The position numbers and the translations under genes were made by a program. The notes beneath the pieces were generated by a model. It was not told the DNA's origin, did no database searches, and was given only the letters and a program-made list of their open reading frames with translations. 64,000 nucleotides of DNA from Corylus avellana (Eukaryota > Streptophyta > Magnoliopsida > Fagales > Betulaceae): contig NC_081544.1 in the NCBI RefSeq assembly GCF_901000735.1, forward strand, positions 35,725,235 through 35,789,234, written 5' to 3'. Shown here in pieces: positions 1 through 13,520 of this stretch (positions are counted from its first letter, which is position 1; each line of letters opens with the position of its first letter).

Positions 1-1984
1 TCTTGTTATGTGGGAGAGAGACATTGTAGTTCCGCTACATCATGACCATAAATAGGTTTAGAAATTCATTGAAAAATTACTAACTTTACCACTTGAACAA
101 GTTGGCATCTCATAGTGAAATCTGCATGTTATATCATGAAACATGTATAAAACTTAGTGCATACCTTCTTCGAAGTTAAATATTATATTTAACAAATTGA
201 CAAACATTAAATACACTATACAGTTAAACTTTGGTTTTAAGCATAACTTGCTAAACTGAGCTACAACCTTTATGCACCAGATATGTTAATTCTGCATAGA
301 AGATATAGGTCTATAATTTTCCATACTGGATAACAAGATACATCAAATGAGTAAAAACAAATTCACATTGGTGATTGCTCAGCCTAAACAAGATACCCAT
401 ACTTTTACACAGTTATCATCAAGCATTGGACACCTGCTTCATAAAAGGTGACCCGTGGAGCCTATGCTTCTGAACCGCACTTAAGCAGGATCAGAACTGA
501 ATAAGGACCCTTTAGAGTAGCAAGGTTTTGACCAGACTAATTCTGACAGAGATGAACTTATGAACAGAATTTCATCTGCACATTCTCAGATAGTTAAAAT
601 GCTAGTTCCTGACAGATTCTTGGATGGCAAATCCGTTTCTAGTACTTGGGTCATATTCATAGCAATGTAGATGAGCAGAGGGTAAAACACAGAAAACTAA
701 ACAAAAAGAAGGATCAGCACATACCTTGGACCAGTCAAATTGCAAGCCAAGGGTGCTCCAACGTAACTTCCGCAAAAGAACAGAGGACGAAATTGATTTG
801 CACGTGTTCCCCCGTGAAGACACTTCATGTTCTTCGCAAAACTTCCATTTGTGGACATCTCCATTGCTGGCGGAAGGATTACATTCAGACTCCAAACTAG
901 TCAGAACACTCGCTTCTTCAACCAATACTTTCTTTTCTTTTGCAGCAACAAACAAGTCATGTACTGGCCCATAAAACGCATTGTGATTCGTTCTGTTCGG
1001 AGGCTGAGGAAAAGTGGTTAAGCTCTCCCTTATCCATTGGCATTGTTCTTCTATACTCAAGGCTTCAGGAACGAAATAAAACCCTGCATTGCAAAGACAA
1101 AGTAATGCTTTCCGGAGGGAAAAAAACACATACACACACACACACACACACAAGGACTAAATATAAGAACGGACAAACATTCGCCTCTATAACAAGATTC
1201 CAGCCATTGGAATCTCTCTCAAACTCCACTTGATAAGAAAAACGCTTTTAATGCAAATTGGCAGAAGCAATAAAATAAAAGTACAAAAATCAACATTCAA
1301 ACATCCGAAGACCTTCAACTCCTACAAATGTGAAATTACGAAACTCAGATATGGAAGAAAAACAAAATCAACTGATATTTTGGTTGAAACTCAAACATAT
1401 ATGGAAAACTTTGCTTTATGCTATGTCTTGGTAAAAAGAATAACAAAGCAACTCTTCAATGCAGATTAAAGAAAGTTAGAAATGCACTACAGCACAGTTA
1501 TTCTCACTAAGCACCTATGGAATTGATTGTGACATTGACATTCAATTCAATCACCATACAACGCACCGATGAACAATTTCCGTAACTTCTACACTAAAAC
1601 AATAATTTATAGATACGAAAAAACTGATACCAGGGCGACTTTCCAAGCAGAACAGGGGACGATCGGAATCGCTATGAAGAGCGACGACTCCTGGAGGAAG
1701 GACACCGTTCTGACGGTAAGATTCAAGAACGGACTTGAAATCGAGGACCTCCGATAAATCCACTTGTTTTGGTTGTCTTCTCCTGAGAGAAATGCTCACA
1801 AAGCATGAACCAACTGTTTCCAAAGCAAATAAAAGGAAGAAGAGAGAATTCACAAAGAGAAAGATAGAATTGAGTACTTTTTGGAGGATTTGGAGGTGTC
1901 GTCGTAGTATAGCTTGTACTTCTTCTCCGCTTTTCTGAAAGCTGTTCGCTCAGAGTCGTCGAGGACTGTCGCCGATCCGTACAT
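1..1984 (-). CDS. ALKBH1: AlkB homologue 1-like Fe(II)/2-oxoglutarate dioxygenase, 5' part
   Basis: The N-terminal ~217 residues of a plant ALKBH1-type nucleic-acid demethylase are visible; the rest lies beyond base 1. Exons read on the minus strand are 1984-1878, 1782-1631, 1083-725 and 34-1 (continuing), all with GT-AG borders and matching phases. The protein starts MYGSATVLDDSERTAF, continues through SSKKRRQPKQVDLSEVLDFK (exon 1/2 junction) and GFYFVPEALSIEEQCQWI, and reaches LRWSTLGLQFDWSK joined to RNYNVSLPHNK in the edge exon, which is the order expected for plant ALKBH1 proteins. The catalytic HxD...H iron ligands and the arginine that binds 2-oxoglutarate lie in the part not seen, so activity cannot be judged. 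Family members oxidatively remove methyl groups from DNA or tRNA. Intron 2 carries a CA microsatellite (about 1127-1152). The gene is divergent from the DUF493 gene at 2821. Confidence 0.88.
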
Positions 1985-2820
1985 TTCACCGAGTCCTATT
2001 CGCCGGTGATGGCTAAATCCGAATCCAACGTACTAATCGATTGCGGGGTTTTGGGACTAGGGTTTCATCCGGGCCGGACCATTATTACTCCAGTCTCTCC
2101 AGCACTTTCCGGATACGAACCGGGTCTTGACATGACCAAATCCGGTAAAAACTCTCTCCTTTTTCTTTTATTTTTTATTTTTTGCCATAAAAATATTAAT
2201 CGAAGTAATTTTCTTTTTTAATAAACATAAAAATATACTTAAATCATGAGCTAAAGAGTGATATCGGCGTGGGTTAAACTCTTTCCTCAATTGATAGATT
2301 GTTTCTTTCAACTCGTTTTTGTTCCAAGTTAAATGGATAAATCATAACTTTCAAAAATATCCTTTTATCGAAAATATTTTCCCCAAAAAAATATTCTCCC
2401 TTGAAATAAATTACAAATGGAGCCATATTCTGTTTTCATTTAATCGTTCGCAGTTGCAATGACGATTTGTCGATTTCCGACTTTTAACACAACGATACGA
2501 TTTGCTTTTAGAGGAAAAAAAAAAAAAAAAACAGAAAAAAACGATTGTGGAAAGTGATTTGAGCGCTCCCTTCCGTTATTTGCCACAAAATGAAATTACT
2601 AAAAAGTCAATAAAATAAACAATCCTTAACATTATCTCCTCAATCTTGCTTGGCCTTTTAGGCATTCAGTCGTACGTCCAGCTCCAAGTAGAAGCGAGGG
2701 TGCCCGTATCACTGAGAAAAAAAATCCGTGTTTTCTTTTTCTCTTCGGTTTTGAGACATTCATACTGAAGACAACACAAAAAAGCCCCAACAATCTTGCC
2801 ATCAATTAGGAGCAACAGAA
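1985..2820. promoter_or_regulatory. divergent intergenic region between ALKBH1 and DUF493 genes
   Basis: This 836-bp stretch separates two head-to-head genes and must hold both promoters. On the minus strand a telo-box (AAACCCTA, 2058-2065) lies about 75 bp upstream of the ALKBH1 start codon, a common element of plant housekeeping promoters. A run of A residues lies near 2514-2530. A short plus-strand reading frame from 2009 has no recognisable relatives and probably only overlies the ALKBH1 leader. Confidence 0.55.
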
Positions 2821-5800
2821 ATGGCGTGCGGGACCGCTTTGCGTTTCGTCTTATTAGCACAACCGTGGCTACCCGTTCGTCTCAACCGGACCTCCGCTTG
2901 CGCTTCATTGAGAACCAGTGTTTCTTCTACGCCCAGGTTGAGCGGCAAATTCCGGACCCTTAGGGCCCCAGATTTTCACTCGGCGAAACGAACTCCACTC
3001 TATTGCTCTCACAACGAAACCCCATCATCTCAGGACGACCAGGGTCCGCCTCAAGAAGCTGTTCTCAAAGCTATTTCAGGTTCGCCCAAATAGGATTAAT
3101 ATTTATTTATTTAATCCTGGTTGGTATTGGAAACATGGGGGTAGGTGTCTAAATAGAAACGAAGGTTCTGCCTAAACGATGTCGTATTATGTTGTCTTCG
3201 ACTTGTTTGTATATTTTTATTTTGTTTTCTTTAATTTTTATAATATACATACATGCTTATCACATAGCAAGTATTATGGTCTGCGTATTGATTTGTTAAT
3301 TGTGGTTGGTATTGGAAGCAGAGGTGTCTAAGACGGAAGGGAGAGTTGGGCAAACCACAAATGTGGTTATTGGTGGCACCGTAACGGACGATTCAACCAA
3401 TGAATGGCTTGCTTTGGATCAGAAGGTATGCTACGAATTAGCTCATAAGTGGTTAGTTTATGTGCGATTTATCTCAACCTGTTATTGGACATGTAATTCT
3501 GTGGTGAAAGAGTTTAAGTTAGGAGTGCTGGATCGGAACTGCAACTTTTACTACTAACTCCTTTACAAGCTACTGTCACAGTTCACAGTCACTGTACAAT
3601 TAAATTTACATATCAAATTATATTTCTTAATTTTCTCATCCTTTAAGATGCTTTCAGGGTTGTTTGTAATGGGGTTGTAGGAAAAGATTTTTTTTGCTCT
3701 TTTATTTTTTTAAGGTTAAATAAGTGTATTTAAATGAATGGATTGGGGCCCTGAGCTATTGCAATTGTGGTTCAGAATGAGTGATCTACTTGTGGTTAAA
3801 TTTTGATTGCAATGATGTAAGCCTTACGAAATTAATGGTGGGTGTCTTTGTTTTAACAGGTAAACTCATACCCAACAGTGCGAGGATTTACAGCGATTGG
3901 AACGGGTGGCGATGATTTTGTGCAAGCTATGGTTGTTGCCGTTGAATCTGTGCTTCAACAACCAATCCCTGAGGTAGTTGTCCCCATTCCCCTGTGTCTG
4001 CTGTGAATTAGTTTTATTGATAAGATGTTTAGAAGTTGATGCTTTGATTCGTCTTAGGAAATAAACCCTGAGGTTTAGTTGAATGCAAGCATCTTGTGGT
4101 TCACATGGTCGTTTAATTCTTATAAAAATGTTGGTGCTACTTTTTGTTCATAAAATTTTGGTTATAGCATTTAAATCAGAGAAACGTTTACAGTTTTAGT
4201 GACTGAATCTTTTTAGATTTGTATTTCATGTGTTAAATAATTTCTAGGTAATAAACTTTTCCATTGAGTTTTGCGTAAGTGCCAGGCATATGCTAAAATA
4301 CCATATAGTAGAAGTTTGGTAAGATGCTGAGGAACAAGTGTCAATCAAGCGTCTTACCCTAAAATTGAATCTCTAACAATATTGAATCTGTGTGCAAAAT
4401 CTAGGTGGCATATGATGGTATTTGCAGACAGCTAACTATTGTCTGTGAGAACAAAATAAAATGTGCCATAGTGGCGTGGGATTACGCTGGATCAGCATGG
4501 TGGGTTTGAGTTTAGTTGGGAACTTCCATGCTTTTTTGTATCTAGATGAGGGTCATTTTTCTCATAAGAAGTTAATTTAGGAGGACAATGTGATGCTGCA
4601 TTATCTATTGGTAAGAAACCTGATATATGATTCGACTTGAAACTGAAAGATCAATGTTGAAAACAAGAAATGAAGACTTATAAGAGTAGTTTAGCATTGT
4701 AATTGTGATATATGCTATCATGGTTTTCCTCTCAACTTTTTATGGAGGCACTGGGGAGAAGTTGAAGTGTTCCACAACTTAGAAAACCTTGGGTGGAAAA
4801 TTTAATGATTAATGTGGTAGGTTCTTGGAATAGTGCTTGCTGGTTTGATTGATTTATAGTAGTATGGACTTTTTTAAAGGAGCGTTTTCTAGTATTACAG
4901 GGTCATAGACAAGAAGAGAGTATAGTAGTTTAGTAGTATATCATGTTTCATGTGTTACGGACTTCTTTCAAGTGTTATATTGTAGAATGTAGATAGTATT
5001 ACTTCAATTCAATGGATTACATTGGAAAAGATTTGGAACTTATGCTAATGTCGGGATGGGGTTTGTAATGCCATAGCAAGTAGTTTGGCTATCCTTGCAA
5101 ACTGAATAGAAACAAACCTAGTTTACAGTCCTGAATTATGCTGCCATGAATCTCTTTAACATCCGTATTGAGTTCGTTTTCAAGGTGGAGTTAAGAACAA
5201 GGGTCATCTGCTTAATCATTCTTAATGAATATGTCTTAATTTATGGGCAATAAGTTTTTTAGCAATTAACTAGGTTGCAAGTCCAATGATTGAGGCTGCG
5301 GCCTGTTTAGAGAACATCTTTAAGCTTGTCTCGAGATAATAGGTTCATATATGGTTATTACAGGATGCATCTGAATCCCAGAAAGAAAAAGGAAAAAAGA
5401 AATAGCATATGTTCTAATTTTGCTTTCTTACTTTAATCTTCAGTCCCTAGGCTTGATGAGATATCTGATCCTTAATGTAGAGAGATTTTTTTAACAACAT
5501 CATCTTATTGCATGATGGATTCATTTTACTCCAAAAGTTTGCATCAATTAAGCTGCTAATGTAAACAAGTTCCTGGGTTTTGTCGTGTTCTTCAAAAAGT
5601 AGTGTGCCCATTTCAGAGTAATTTAGATCATTCATGAAGTATAAATTTCTGATGTGTTGCTTGACAGCTTATCAAGAACTAAACATATTAAGAAAATATT
5701 CATATAACAACATCATTTTTTTCATGTTTTAAACAGGGTCGGGTGAGGCAGAAAGTGTCATCAAGAGGCAAATATGTATCTGTGAACATTGGACCTGTTC

Positions 5801-5975
5801 AAGTTGTTTCGAGTGAGCAGGTCTCTCTCTCAAACATATGCATTACTTTGAAATTCAATTTCTTCTGTCTTTATATCTTGTCTTGGTATTTGTTAACATG
5901 AAAACTATTGTACTCTAGGTCCAAGCTGTATACAATGCCATGAGGAGAGATGAACGGATGAAGTACTTTTTGTAG
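2821..5975 (+). CDS. DUF493 (YbeD/UPF0250-like) protein, probably plastid-targeted
   Basis: Five exons, 2821-3079, 3322-3425, 3860-3973, 5737-5820 and 5919-5975, join in frame to a 205-residue protein. The first ~75 residues are rich in Ser, Arg and Thr and poor in acidic residues, as in a chloroplast transit peptide; this is inference. The C-terminal ~85 residues form the DUF493 domain: VNSYPTVRGFTAIGTGGDDF, then GRVRQKVSSRGKYVSVNIGP, then VVSSEQVQAVYNAMRRDERM and the end KYFL. The bacterial relative YbeD is a small ACT-like-fold protein of unsettled role; the plant function is not established. The ATG at 2821 opens the only long frame and is followed by the transit-like region. Intron 3 is 1.76 kb; I see nothing recognisable in it. 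A decayed copy of exon 4 and its flanks lies at 16385-16560. Confidence 0.85.
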
Positions 5976-8900
5976 TGTGGTGGTTTCAATTTTGTATAGA
6001 TTGCTGATTATCAATGGCTGTATGATTGCCCATCGATTTTCAGTTTCTTTTGTTATCTTTCCATGTTAGCCTGGTATGTTCTAACCCATGATATAATTGT
6101 ATTCGAGGAAATGATAGTTCAAAATTAATCTACTGTATATTCTCAATATTTATTTGTTACTCATAAAAGAAGTCCTCAAATTTTCCTATTTTCTTTGTAA
6201 TTCGTGTATGAAGCTTGTGAAATTCGTTGTTTTCTCTTTTTAGGTCTGTTAATTCCCCCGCTGCTCGTGGACTTCTTAGTTTGTAGATTAAGATTAAACT
6301 ATTTTGACTCAAAAAGGACTTCTTATTATAAACTGTTGCGGACATGCCATTCCACAAAATTTCAAACATGGAATCATGTTTAGTCATTGGTGGTCCAAAT
6401 GTTCTACCGCAAGTGGACCCATAGGATACCTGGTACGTGTACATCCCTTGTGCATCTCTTTTTTAAATCAACCATCCCTTGACCAAGACACAGTAGAGAT
6501 TGTTTTCCAATGCCTCTCCTTCACTTGTTGCTTATAGCCTCTTTTGTCTACTCCACGTGCGCATCGACATGTGCATGTACCTTGCGTCTTCTCATCATCA
6601 TTTGCAATTTGGCATACCTGCACTTTGTTGAGGACTAATTCCAACACCATCTGCACGCATGAAATGTGATGACATAAACATGCAAAGAACACAGAGTAAG
6701 AAATAATGATCTGGGATGTTCCTTCGTCACTTAGTATAGGCACAAGACTCAGTCATCTAAATTTACCTATATGATAATCTCCATACAACACGTATATGGT
6801 GATCAAGCGTAACACAAAAGCCATATGAGAATGAAATAAAACCTGAAAGTAATCCATTAAGCATTACAAAAATAGTTTGTAACAAGGCAAATCAAAATCC
6901 TTAAAAAAAATGACTAGGGCTTCAATCGAGCTCTCTAACTAAAGTATTTAGTTATTCATAATATTAAAATACTTAATGTATAGATAAAAGACATGAAAAA
7001 TAAAGATCTTGAATATTAGGAATAAATTCTCAGCAACTCTTCTCTCTCTTCTGATTCTTCTCTGCGGCGCCCTCTGTCCCCAAAAAAGAATTCCTCCTTT
7101 TTTATCTGCGGCCGTGTCCAAGTCTCTCAGCCCAGCCGCCTCCCTCTTCACGTGTGCAGTGTACTCTATTTATAAAGGTTCGAGACAAAACCAAGGTCAA
7201 TTTGTATTTCCCTTTTGCTTCGTACAGGAAGGCACACCGCCTCTCTTCTTCTCTTAATTCCACAGCAGCGCCAGCCTACTTAAAGGGGAATTAAAACCCT
7301 TTTTCTTTCTTTCTTTTTTTTATTTTCTTTGCTTTGGCTGGGTCCCAAAGCATCGCTTTACTATTTCTTGAGAAAAGTCTCCTTTAGCTTTCTTTTCCTT
7401 TGCGTTTTTGGGTTTCACGTGCTGCGGGTTTAATTCTCGCTTGACACATGTTCTCTTATTTTCTTTTGCTCAAATTCTTTCCAACTCCTGCCAAAAAAGT
7501 AATTTCTTGCATTAATATATTAAATTAAGTTTAAGATAAATAATTGAATTATATTCTAGAATTAAATATAAAATGCAAGAATTAAAATACAACAAAGTAT
7601 GATCACTTATTTTAAGCAATTATCACACCCCCCAACCAGCTTATTTGCTAATCTCTAGCAATTCAAGCGACTCAAAACAAAGCATAAGAACAAAGATCAA
7701 GGAAAGAATAACATTTTTTTTTTTTTCAAAGCAAGAAAAATTAAAGGTCAGAACGCTAAAAACTATCAAAGAAATTTCACATGCCCTCAAAACTCAAGGT
7801 GAGTGAAAATTTTAGCCAGCACAAACACTCTCTCAATGTCCAGATAAACATGATATCGAATTTCTATCAGAAAATATGTTTTGATTCAAGCCTTACAGAT
7901 GTTGACACTCAACACTTGAAATCACTCAGAAATAGGTGTCACACTCTCAAGAATATGTGAGGGGAATAATCTTAAGCAAAATCAAATATCTCACATATAA
8001 ATCATATGAAAAACGCTTAATCAAGATAGAACAAGTAGTCTCATGAAAAGATGCCAAAAATAATTTACACCATACTCATTGATTTGTCATGAACATATCT
8101 GAACCATACACTCCTCGAGATCAAATAAGGACTTTAATTGGGACGTAACATAAGTTTAAAAAAAGGGCAAAAGATAACAAAACGGTGATGGTAAAAGTGA
8201 GAAGTGTTTCAAGATAATTGGAACTTCAGCTTCTTTTGTATTTTCAATCAATTTCTCTTTCCAATTTTCCTTCAATGAAGCACTTATTTCTTTTTCATAC
8301 TATACCTTCCATTTCACATCATATCTCTTTTTTTTTTCTTTTTTTTTCAATCTTTCCTTCTGATCCTTTTTTTTTTCATTTTTTTTTTTTCATCTTCTTT
8401 TGAATCATTAATCCACCAGAGAGTTAATTTGATAAAATTCATTCTTGAAACACTTGAGAAAGGGTTAAAAAAAAAAGACTAATTATACGGCTCAATGGGG
8501 TGACTAGTGACAGTGTATCATACAAAGAAAGTTGAAGCTCAAAATAAAAACAAATGGCCTAATCTCATCTCTCAAGGATTTGCATAGTTCTTCAATATTC
8601 ATGACTTCAAGAGATTCAAGAGTGGCATAAAATATATGATTTTTGCATTCGGCCAAATAGAAGAATAATGAGACTATCACAATAAATTTATTTATGGACT
8701 TCCAAATGAAATATGATCTCATAAAAATTTACCCTCTACAAAGAATGATTGGCTCAAAACTCACAAAAGTTAGAAATCTCCACATTTGTTATCCTCAAGA
8801 TATTCTAAATCACATATGTTCTTTACAAAGAGTCATGTTTATGTGGCTACGTGCATGTGTAATAAATTGAGCATGAAGGCAATGAAATTCTTTAGCAAAA

Positions 8901-9394
8901 GTAGCATAACAAACCTAAAACATAAAATTCATGCTAAAGAAGCAAAACTTCTTTTTTTTTTTAATTGAAAAATCTAAGCATAACACAACTATGTTTCCCC
9001 CAACCTAAATCAAACATTGTCATCAATGTGTTCATTCTTACCTCAAAAGGATGGTTGATAACAAGTACAAGGTGTAAAAATAAGAAAGATAGTACCTGAG
9101 TGAGCTCGTACCGCATGATTGCTCTCAGCAAAGAATTACGCATTAGAGCACATGAACACATGCCATAATCACATAGAAGGAACAAAGAACGTTAAAGAAG
9201 GAAATGAAAATTAAACTAACAAAATAAGAAAGAAAACGACATGGGCACATCAAGTTCAGACAATTAAATTAAGATAAAAGCATGAATTCCTAGAAGTAAA
9301 AAACAGCTTATCTGCAAAATGAACTACATGAAAACACACGCTCTGGCTAGATGGTATGTGTGAATTCCATCTAATAAAACATGAAAACACACGC
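5976..9394. other. gene-free region with degenerate repeat-like DNA
   Basis: I see no gene here. The short open frames lack splice logic or family motifs; one at 7009-7257 has a hydrophobic start but sits in pyrimidine-rich low-complexity DNA. The segment from about 7600 to 9300 (C-rich start near 7626, many A/T tracts, long T runs at 8330-8390) looks like non-coding retrotransposon-derived DNA, but I could not identify LTR ends or coding remains. Confidence 0.4.
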
Positions 9395-9752
9395 TTTTTA
9401 ATCCTTCCAAGTTGGCCTTCACCTCGGTTTGCAGCACATTAACACACGAATGTCGAGATATTTGGCAAATGAGAGGCATCCCATTTGCATACCTTGTATT
9501 TCTCCCACAAGCAGACATGCCTTCCACAATTCAGTAAATATGGACTTCGTGTGTAACTCTCTATGTGTGAGGCGAGTGAAATCTATAAATGAAAAATCAA
9601 AACAAATTAAGAATTATTAGTCTGAATATATAAAACTTGTGTAGTTCTATATATTCAGGCTAATAATTTTTAATTTGTTTTGATTTTTCATTTATAAAAT
9701 TCACCCTAAACGACATTAAACTAAGGTGAATGCCAACTTAGAAGGATTAAAG
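9395..9752. repeat. nested imperfect inverted repeat (MITE-like)
   Basis: Two levels of inverted repetition are visible. The outer arms (about 9395-9427 and 9721-9752) share AATCCTTCCAAGTTGG-like sequence in opposite orientation with a few mismatches. The inner arms (about 9576-9630 and 9650-9704) are long and nearly complementary, containing AAATGAAAAATCAAAACAAA on the left and its reverse complement on the right, around a loop near 9635-9648. This is typical of a foldback or MITE-type element. No target-site duplication was resolved. Confidence 0.6.
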
Positions 9753-9856
9753 ATTTGTGAACAAAATTGATATGCAATCATCAATGTCTCCAGAATCCAT
9801 GTATAAGAAGACCATATTGTATCGATTTTGTCCACAAATCATTAATCCTTCCAAGA
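9741..9856. repeat. second hairpin sharing an arm with the preceding element
   Basis: The right outer arm of the preceding element (GAAGGATTAAAGATTTGTG onward, 9741-9775) is repeated in inverted form at about 9820-9856 (CCACAAATCATTAATCCTTC), with a loop of about 45 nt. One arm can therefore pair with either of two partners. Confidence 0.5.
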
Positions 9857-10812
9857 AAAAAGAAAAAGAAAAAATGCTGAAACAATGGTTACAATGTTTG
9901 TAGACTAACGGAGAAAGTTGAACAAATGCTGAAACAAAAAAGAAAAAGAAAAAAGAAAAAATGAAATGATTGATATTGGAAAAGAGAGTGATAGAGCCCT
10001 GCCTTGATTTCTGGGCATCGGCATTGAACCCTGAGGGTGTCACAGCCCATAGGACTGGGAATGGGCTACTTATCATGCCATAATAATATATAATGAAAGT
10101 TGTGTGCATTCGTTTTTTTTTTTTTTTTTTTTTTTTTGTTTAATAATGTATGGAAAATAAAATAAAATTTAATCATGTGATTTCAATTTAATTTTTGAAT
10201 TTTCAACAATTTCAGCAATAGATCCTTAGCTTTTCCTTTTCAAATAGGTCCCTCCATTAACTTACTTACCATCCAATTAATTAATTTAATGGTATGCCAT
10301 AGAGAAACAACCTAGGCACCTAATTGTTGAAATTGAAAACCTAAAGGCTAAAGTAAAATCGCAATGAAAAACCTAAGAAGTAAATTTGATTTTTCCCATA
10401 ATTGTCAATATGAATGAATATATTTGGTTAATTGTGGTATATATGCCTGCTATATTTCAAATTTGAAAGACATTGATTTCTCTGAATTGTTGTAACTCTG
10501 ATTAATGTTAACTAACACCAACTGCAGTTGAAAATCTTATTCATGGGAGGGCACAAAAGCTCAAGAGAAGGCTACAAGAAAGACCAACTCTTAACTAAGG
10601 TTGTGGGCCCCGGATAATAAAGTATGAGAACTTTGGAGCCATTGATGCAAGGACCAGTTAATCTGATGTAAGTTGTGCATGCATTTATATATTCTCTTTT
10701 TTGTTTTGTAAAATCTCGCTAATAGATGTACTTGGGTAGTTGGCCACAAATACAATTAAAATGAAATGTAACAGCAGTGATACTAATATAATATCAAATG
10801 GGAAATGATTAT
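9857..10812. other. gene-free AT-rich DNA
   Basis: No coding exon is recognisable. A poly-T tract of about 27 bases starts near 10110. The interval ends where the long palindrome begins. Confidence 0.5.
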
Positions 10813-10946
10813 AATATGTTATATGTTTAAGTTAGTAACTAAGCATGGAGATAAAATTCATGTAATATGTAATTAATTTGCCTTGTTCCATACTTTAACT
10901 TATTATTTGCTCTTTTCATTCTCAGTTAGAAAAATTTTGGCATTTT

Positions 10947-11008
<62 letters not shown>

Positions 11009-13474
11009 TGAAACTAAAAAATGAGACCTTATGTAATTGTTTGGAATACATCACAGATTTTTTAAAAAAAAAACATCTTTGGGACAATGTTGACGGCAGT
11101 TATATGTCCGCTTTAAATCTTAAAATATACTTTTCTTCATGATCATATAGTAGATTAAACTTGCTGGGTCAGTTTTGTCTCATTAACAAAATGAAATAGT
11201 AGAAGAATTTGTTAAATTAAATAGTAATGAAAATAGATATACTATCATATTTGATATTTTATTGGATTAGTTTCGTCTCCTTAACATGCTCTAATTGAAT
11301 TGAAATTTTACAGGTAGATATAATATTATGAGAAGAACATTTTAGACTTTCGTTTAACTCATTTTGAGTTCATTTGACTTAATTTTCATTGGTCCGAAAT
11401 TTCTGGTTTATAAACTTTTTCATATTTGTTATTTGATATGTTCATACAACTTTTGATTGATTTAAATATGATACAATTAAGGGAGTATTCGGCAAATAAC
11501 ACATGGTTTCAATCTGGTTGTGAGTAGTGTTAAATGTGTATTAGTTAAAATTTAAAAATATTTTGATTTGTATAATAATTTTCGAAACCGTATACAATAA
11601 TCTTGTTTTATCTTTTTTACGAAATTATTTTGTACTATTTTTGGATGCAAGAGTATGTCTTAATTCTTTGGTATTTTCAATATTTTTTTTTGGATGAATA
11701 TTAAATATTCATTTATTTAAAATACAAGATAAACCCCCAAATTACAGCTAGGGTTACAGGAAATTCAACAATTGAAGAAGCAGTAACATTTTTTTTTTAT
11801 CTTTTTATGGTTGATTTTATGAAATTTATATAATTATTATAACGGTAAACTAGAAGAAATGGCGAGGAACACTAGATGGAATTCTGTTGAAACTTTAAAT
11901 GCAAGTAAACCTTAAGTTTGCTGGACCTCCCCACACCTTTTTGATTTTCGCATTTCAATTTTTAAACCCTGGAAGTTATTTGTGAATTTCTGTGTGTTCC
12001 CTAACATCCCTTTGTTTAAGGTTTTAATTTACCCAATGAATTGTTTAAGGTAGGGGTTAAATACATACGGGCCTAGATAATCTACAAAATCATGGGTACT
12101 AAGTATCATTCTAAGTCACTATTTTTGTGATTGCCTTTCTGATATTTGCAACTCTAGATGAACAAGTATATCAGCTTAAAATTAACCATATTAAGTTGCA
12201 GCCATTTACAGCACGCATTGCAAACATAGAGGCCATGAATTTGATCCACACAGCTTAAAATAATTTACATACCAAAAAGCCGTAGCATAAAATTTCAATA
12301 TGGGTAATGGACAGTGGTCAATTTTTTTATGGGCATGGTAATCAGAAAGGCAATCACAAAAATAGTGACTTAGAAAGATACTTAGAACCCATGATTTTGC
12401 ATATTATCTAAGCCCGTATGTATTTAACCCCTACCTTAAACAATTCATTGGGTAAATTAAAACCTTAAACAAAGGGATGTTAGGGAACACACAGAAATTC
12501 ACAAATAACTTCCAGGGTTTAAAAATTGAAATGTGAAAATTAAAAAGGTGTGGGGAGGTCCAGCAAACTTAAGATTTACTTGCATTTAAAGTTTCAACAG
12601 ATTTCCATCTAGTATTCCTCGCCATTTCTTCTAGTTTATCGTTATAATAATTATATAAATTTCATAAAATCGACCATAAAAAGATACAAAAAAATGTTAC
12701 TGCTTCTTCAATTGTTGAATTTCCTGTAACCCTAGTTGTAATTTGGGGGTTTATCTTGTATTTTAAATAAATGAATATTTAATATTCATCCAAAAAAAAA
12801 TATTGAAAATACCAAAGAATTAAGACATACTCTTGCATCCAAAAATAGTACAAAATAATTTCGTAAAAAAGATAAAACAAGATTATTGTATACGGTTTCG
12901 AAAATTATTATACAAATCAAAATATTTTTAAATTTTAACTAATACACATTTAACACTACTCACAACTAGATTGAACCCATGTGTTATTTGCCGAATACTC
13001 CCTTAATTGTATCATATTTAAATCAATCAAAAGTTGTATGAACATATCAAATAACAAATATGAAAAAGTTTATAAACCAGAAATTTCGGACCAATGAAAA
13101 TTAAGTCAAATGAACTCAAAATGAGTTAAACGAAAGTCTAAAATGTTCTTCTCATAATATTATATCTACCTGTAAAATTTCAATTTAATTAGAGCATGTT
13201 AAGGAGACGAAACTAATCCAATAAAATATCAAATATGATAGTATATCTATTTTCATTACTATTTAATTTAACAAATTCTTCTACTATTTCATCTTGTTAA
13301 TGAGACAAAACTGACCCAGCAAGTTTAATCTACTATATGATCATGAAAAAAAGTATATTTTAAGATTTTAAGCGGACATATAACTGCCGTCAACATTGTC
13401 CCAAAGATGTTTTTTTTTAAAAAAATCTGTGATGTATTCCAAACAATTACATAAGGTCTCATTTTTTAGTTTCA

Positions 13475-13520
<46 letters not shown>

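Noticed and set aside
2009..2221. Plus-strand frame starting MAKSESNVLIDCGVLGLGFH
   Set aside because: No recognisable family and no following exon; it overlies the leader and promoter of the ALKBH1 gene on the other strand.
7170..7195. GGTTCGAG-like words that resemble tRNA box B (here and near 28478)
   Set aside because: No cloverleaf or matching box A at a proper distance; no tRNA gene was supported in the window.
7009..7257. Frame with a hydrophobic, signal-peptide-like start
   Set aside because: Arises from a pyrimidine-rich stretch; no domain, no continuation, no promoter evidence.
10945..11142. Small frames over the CT/TA microsatellites in both palindrome arms
   Set aside because: Low-complexity repeats translated as Ser-Leu and Ile-Tyr runs; mirrored in both arms by the inverted repeat.
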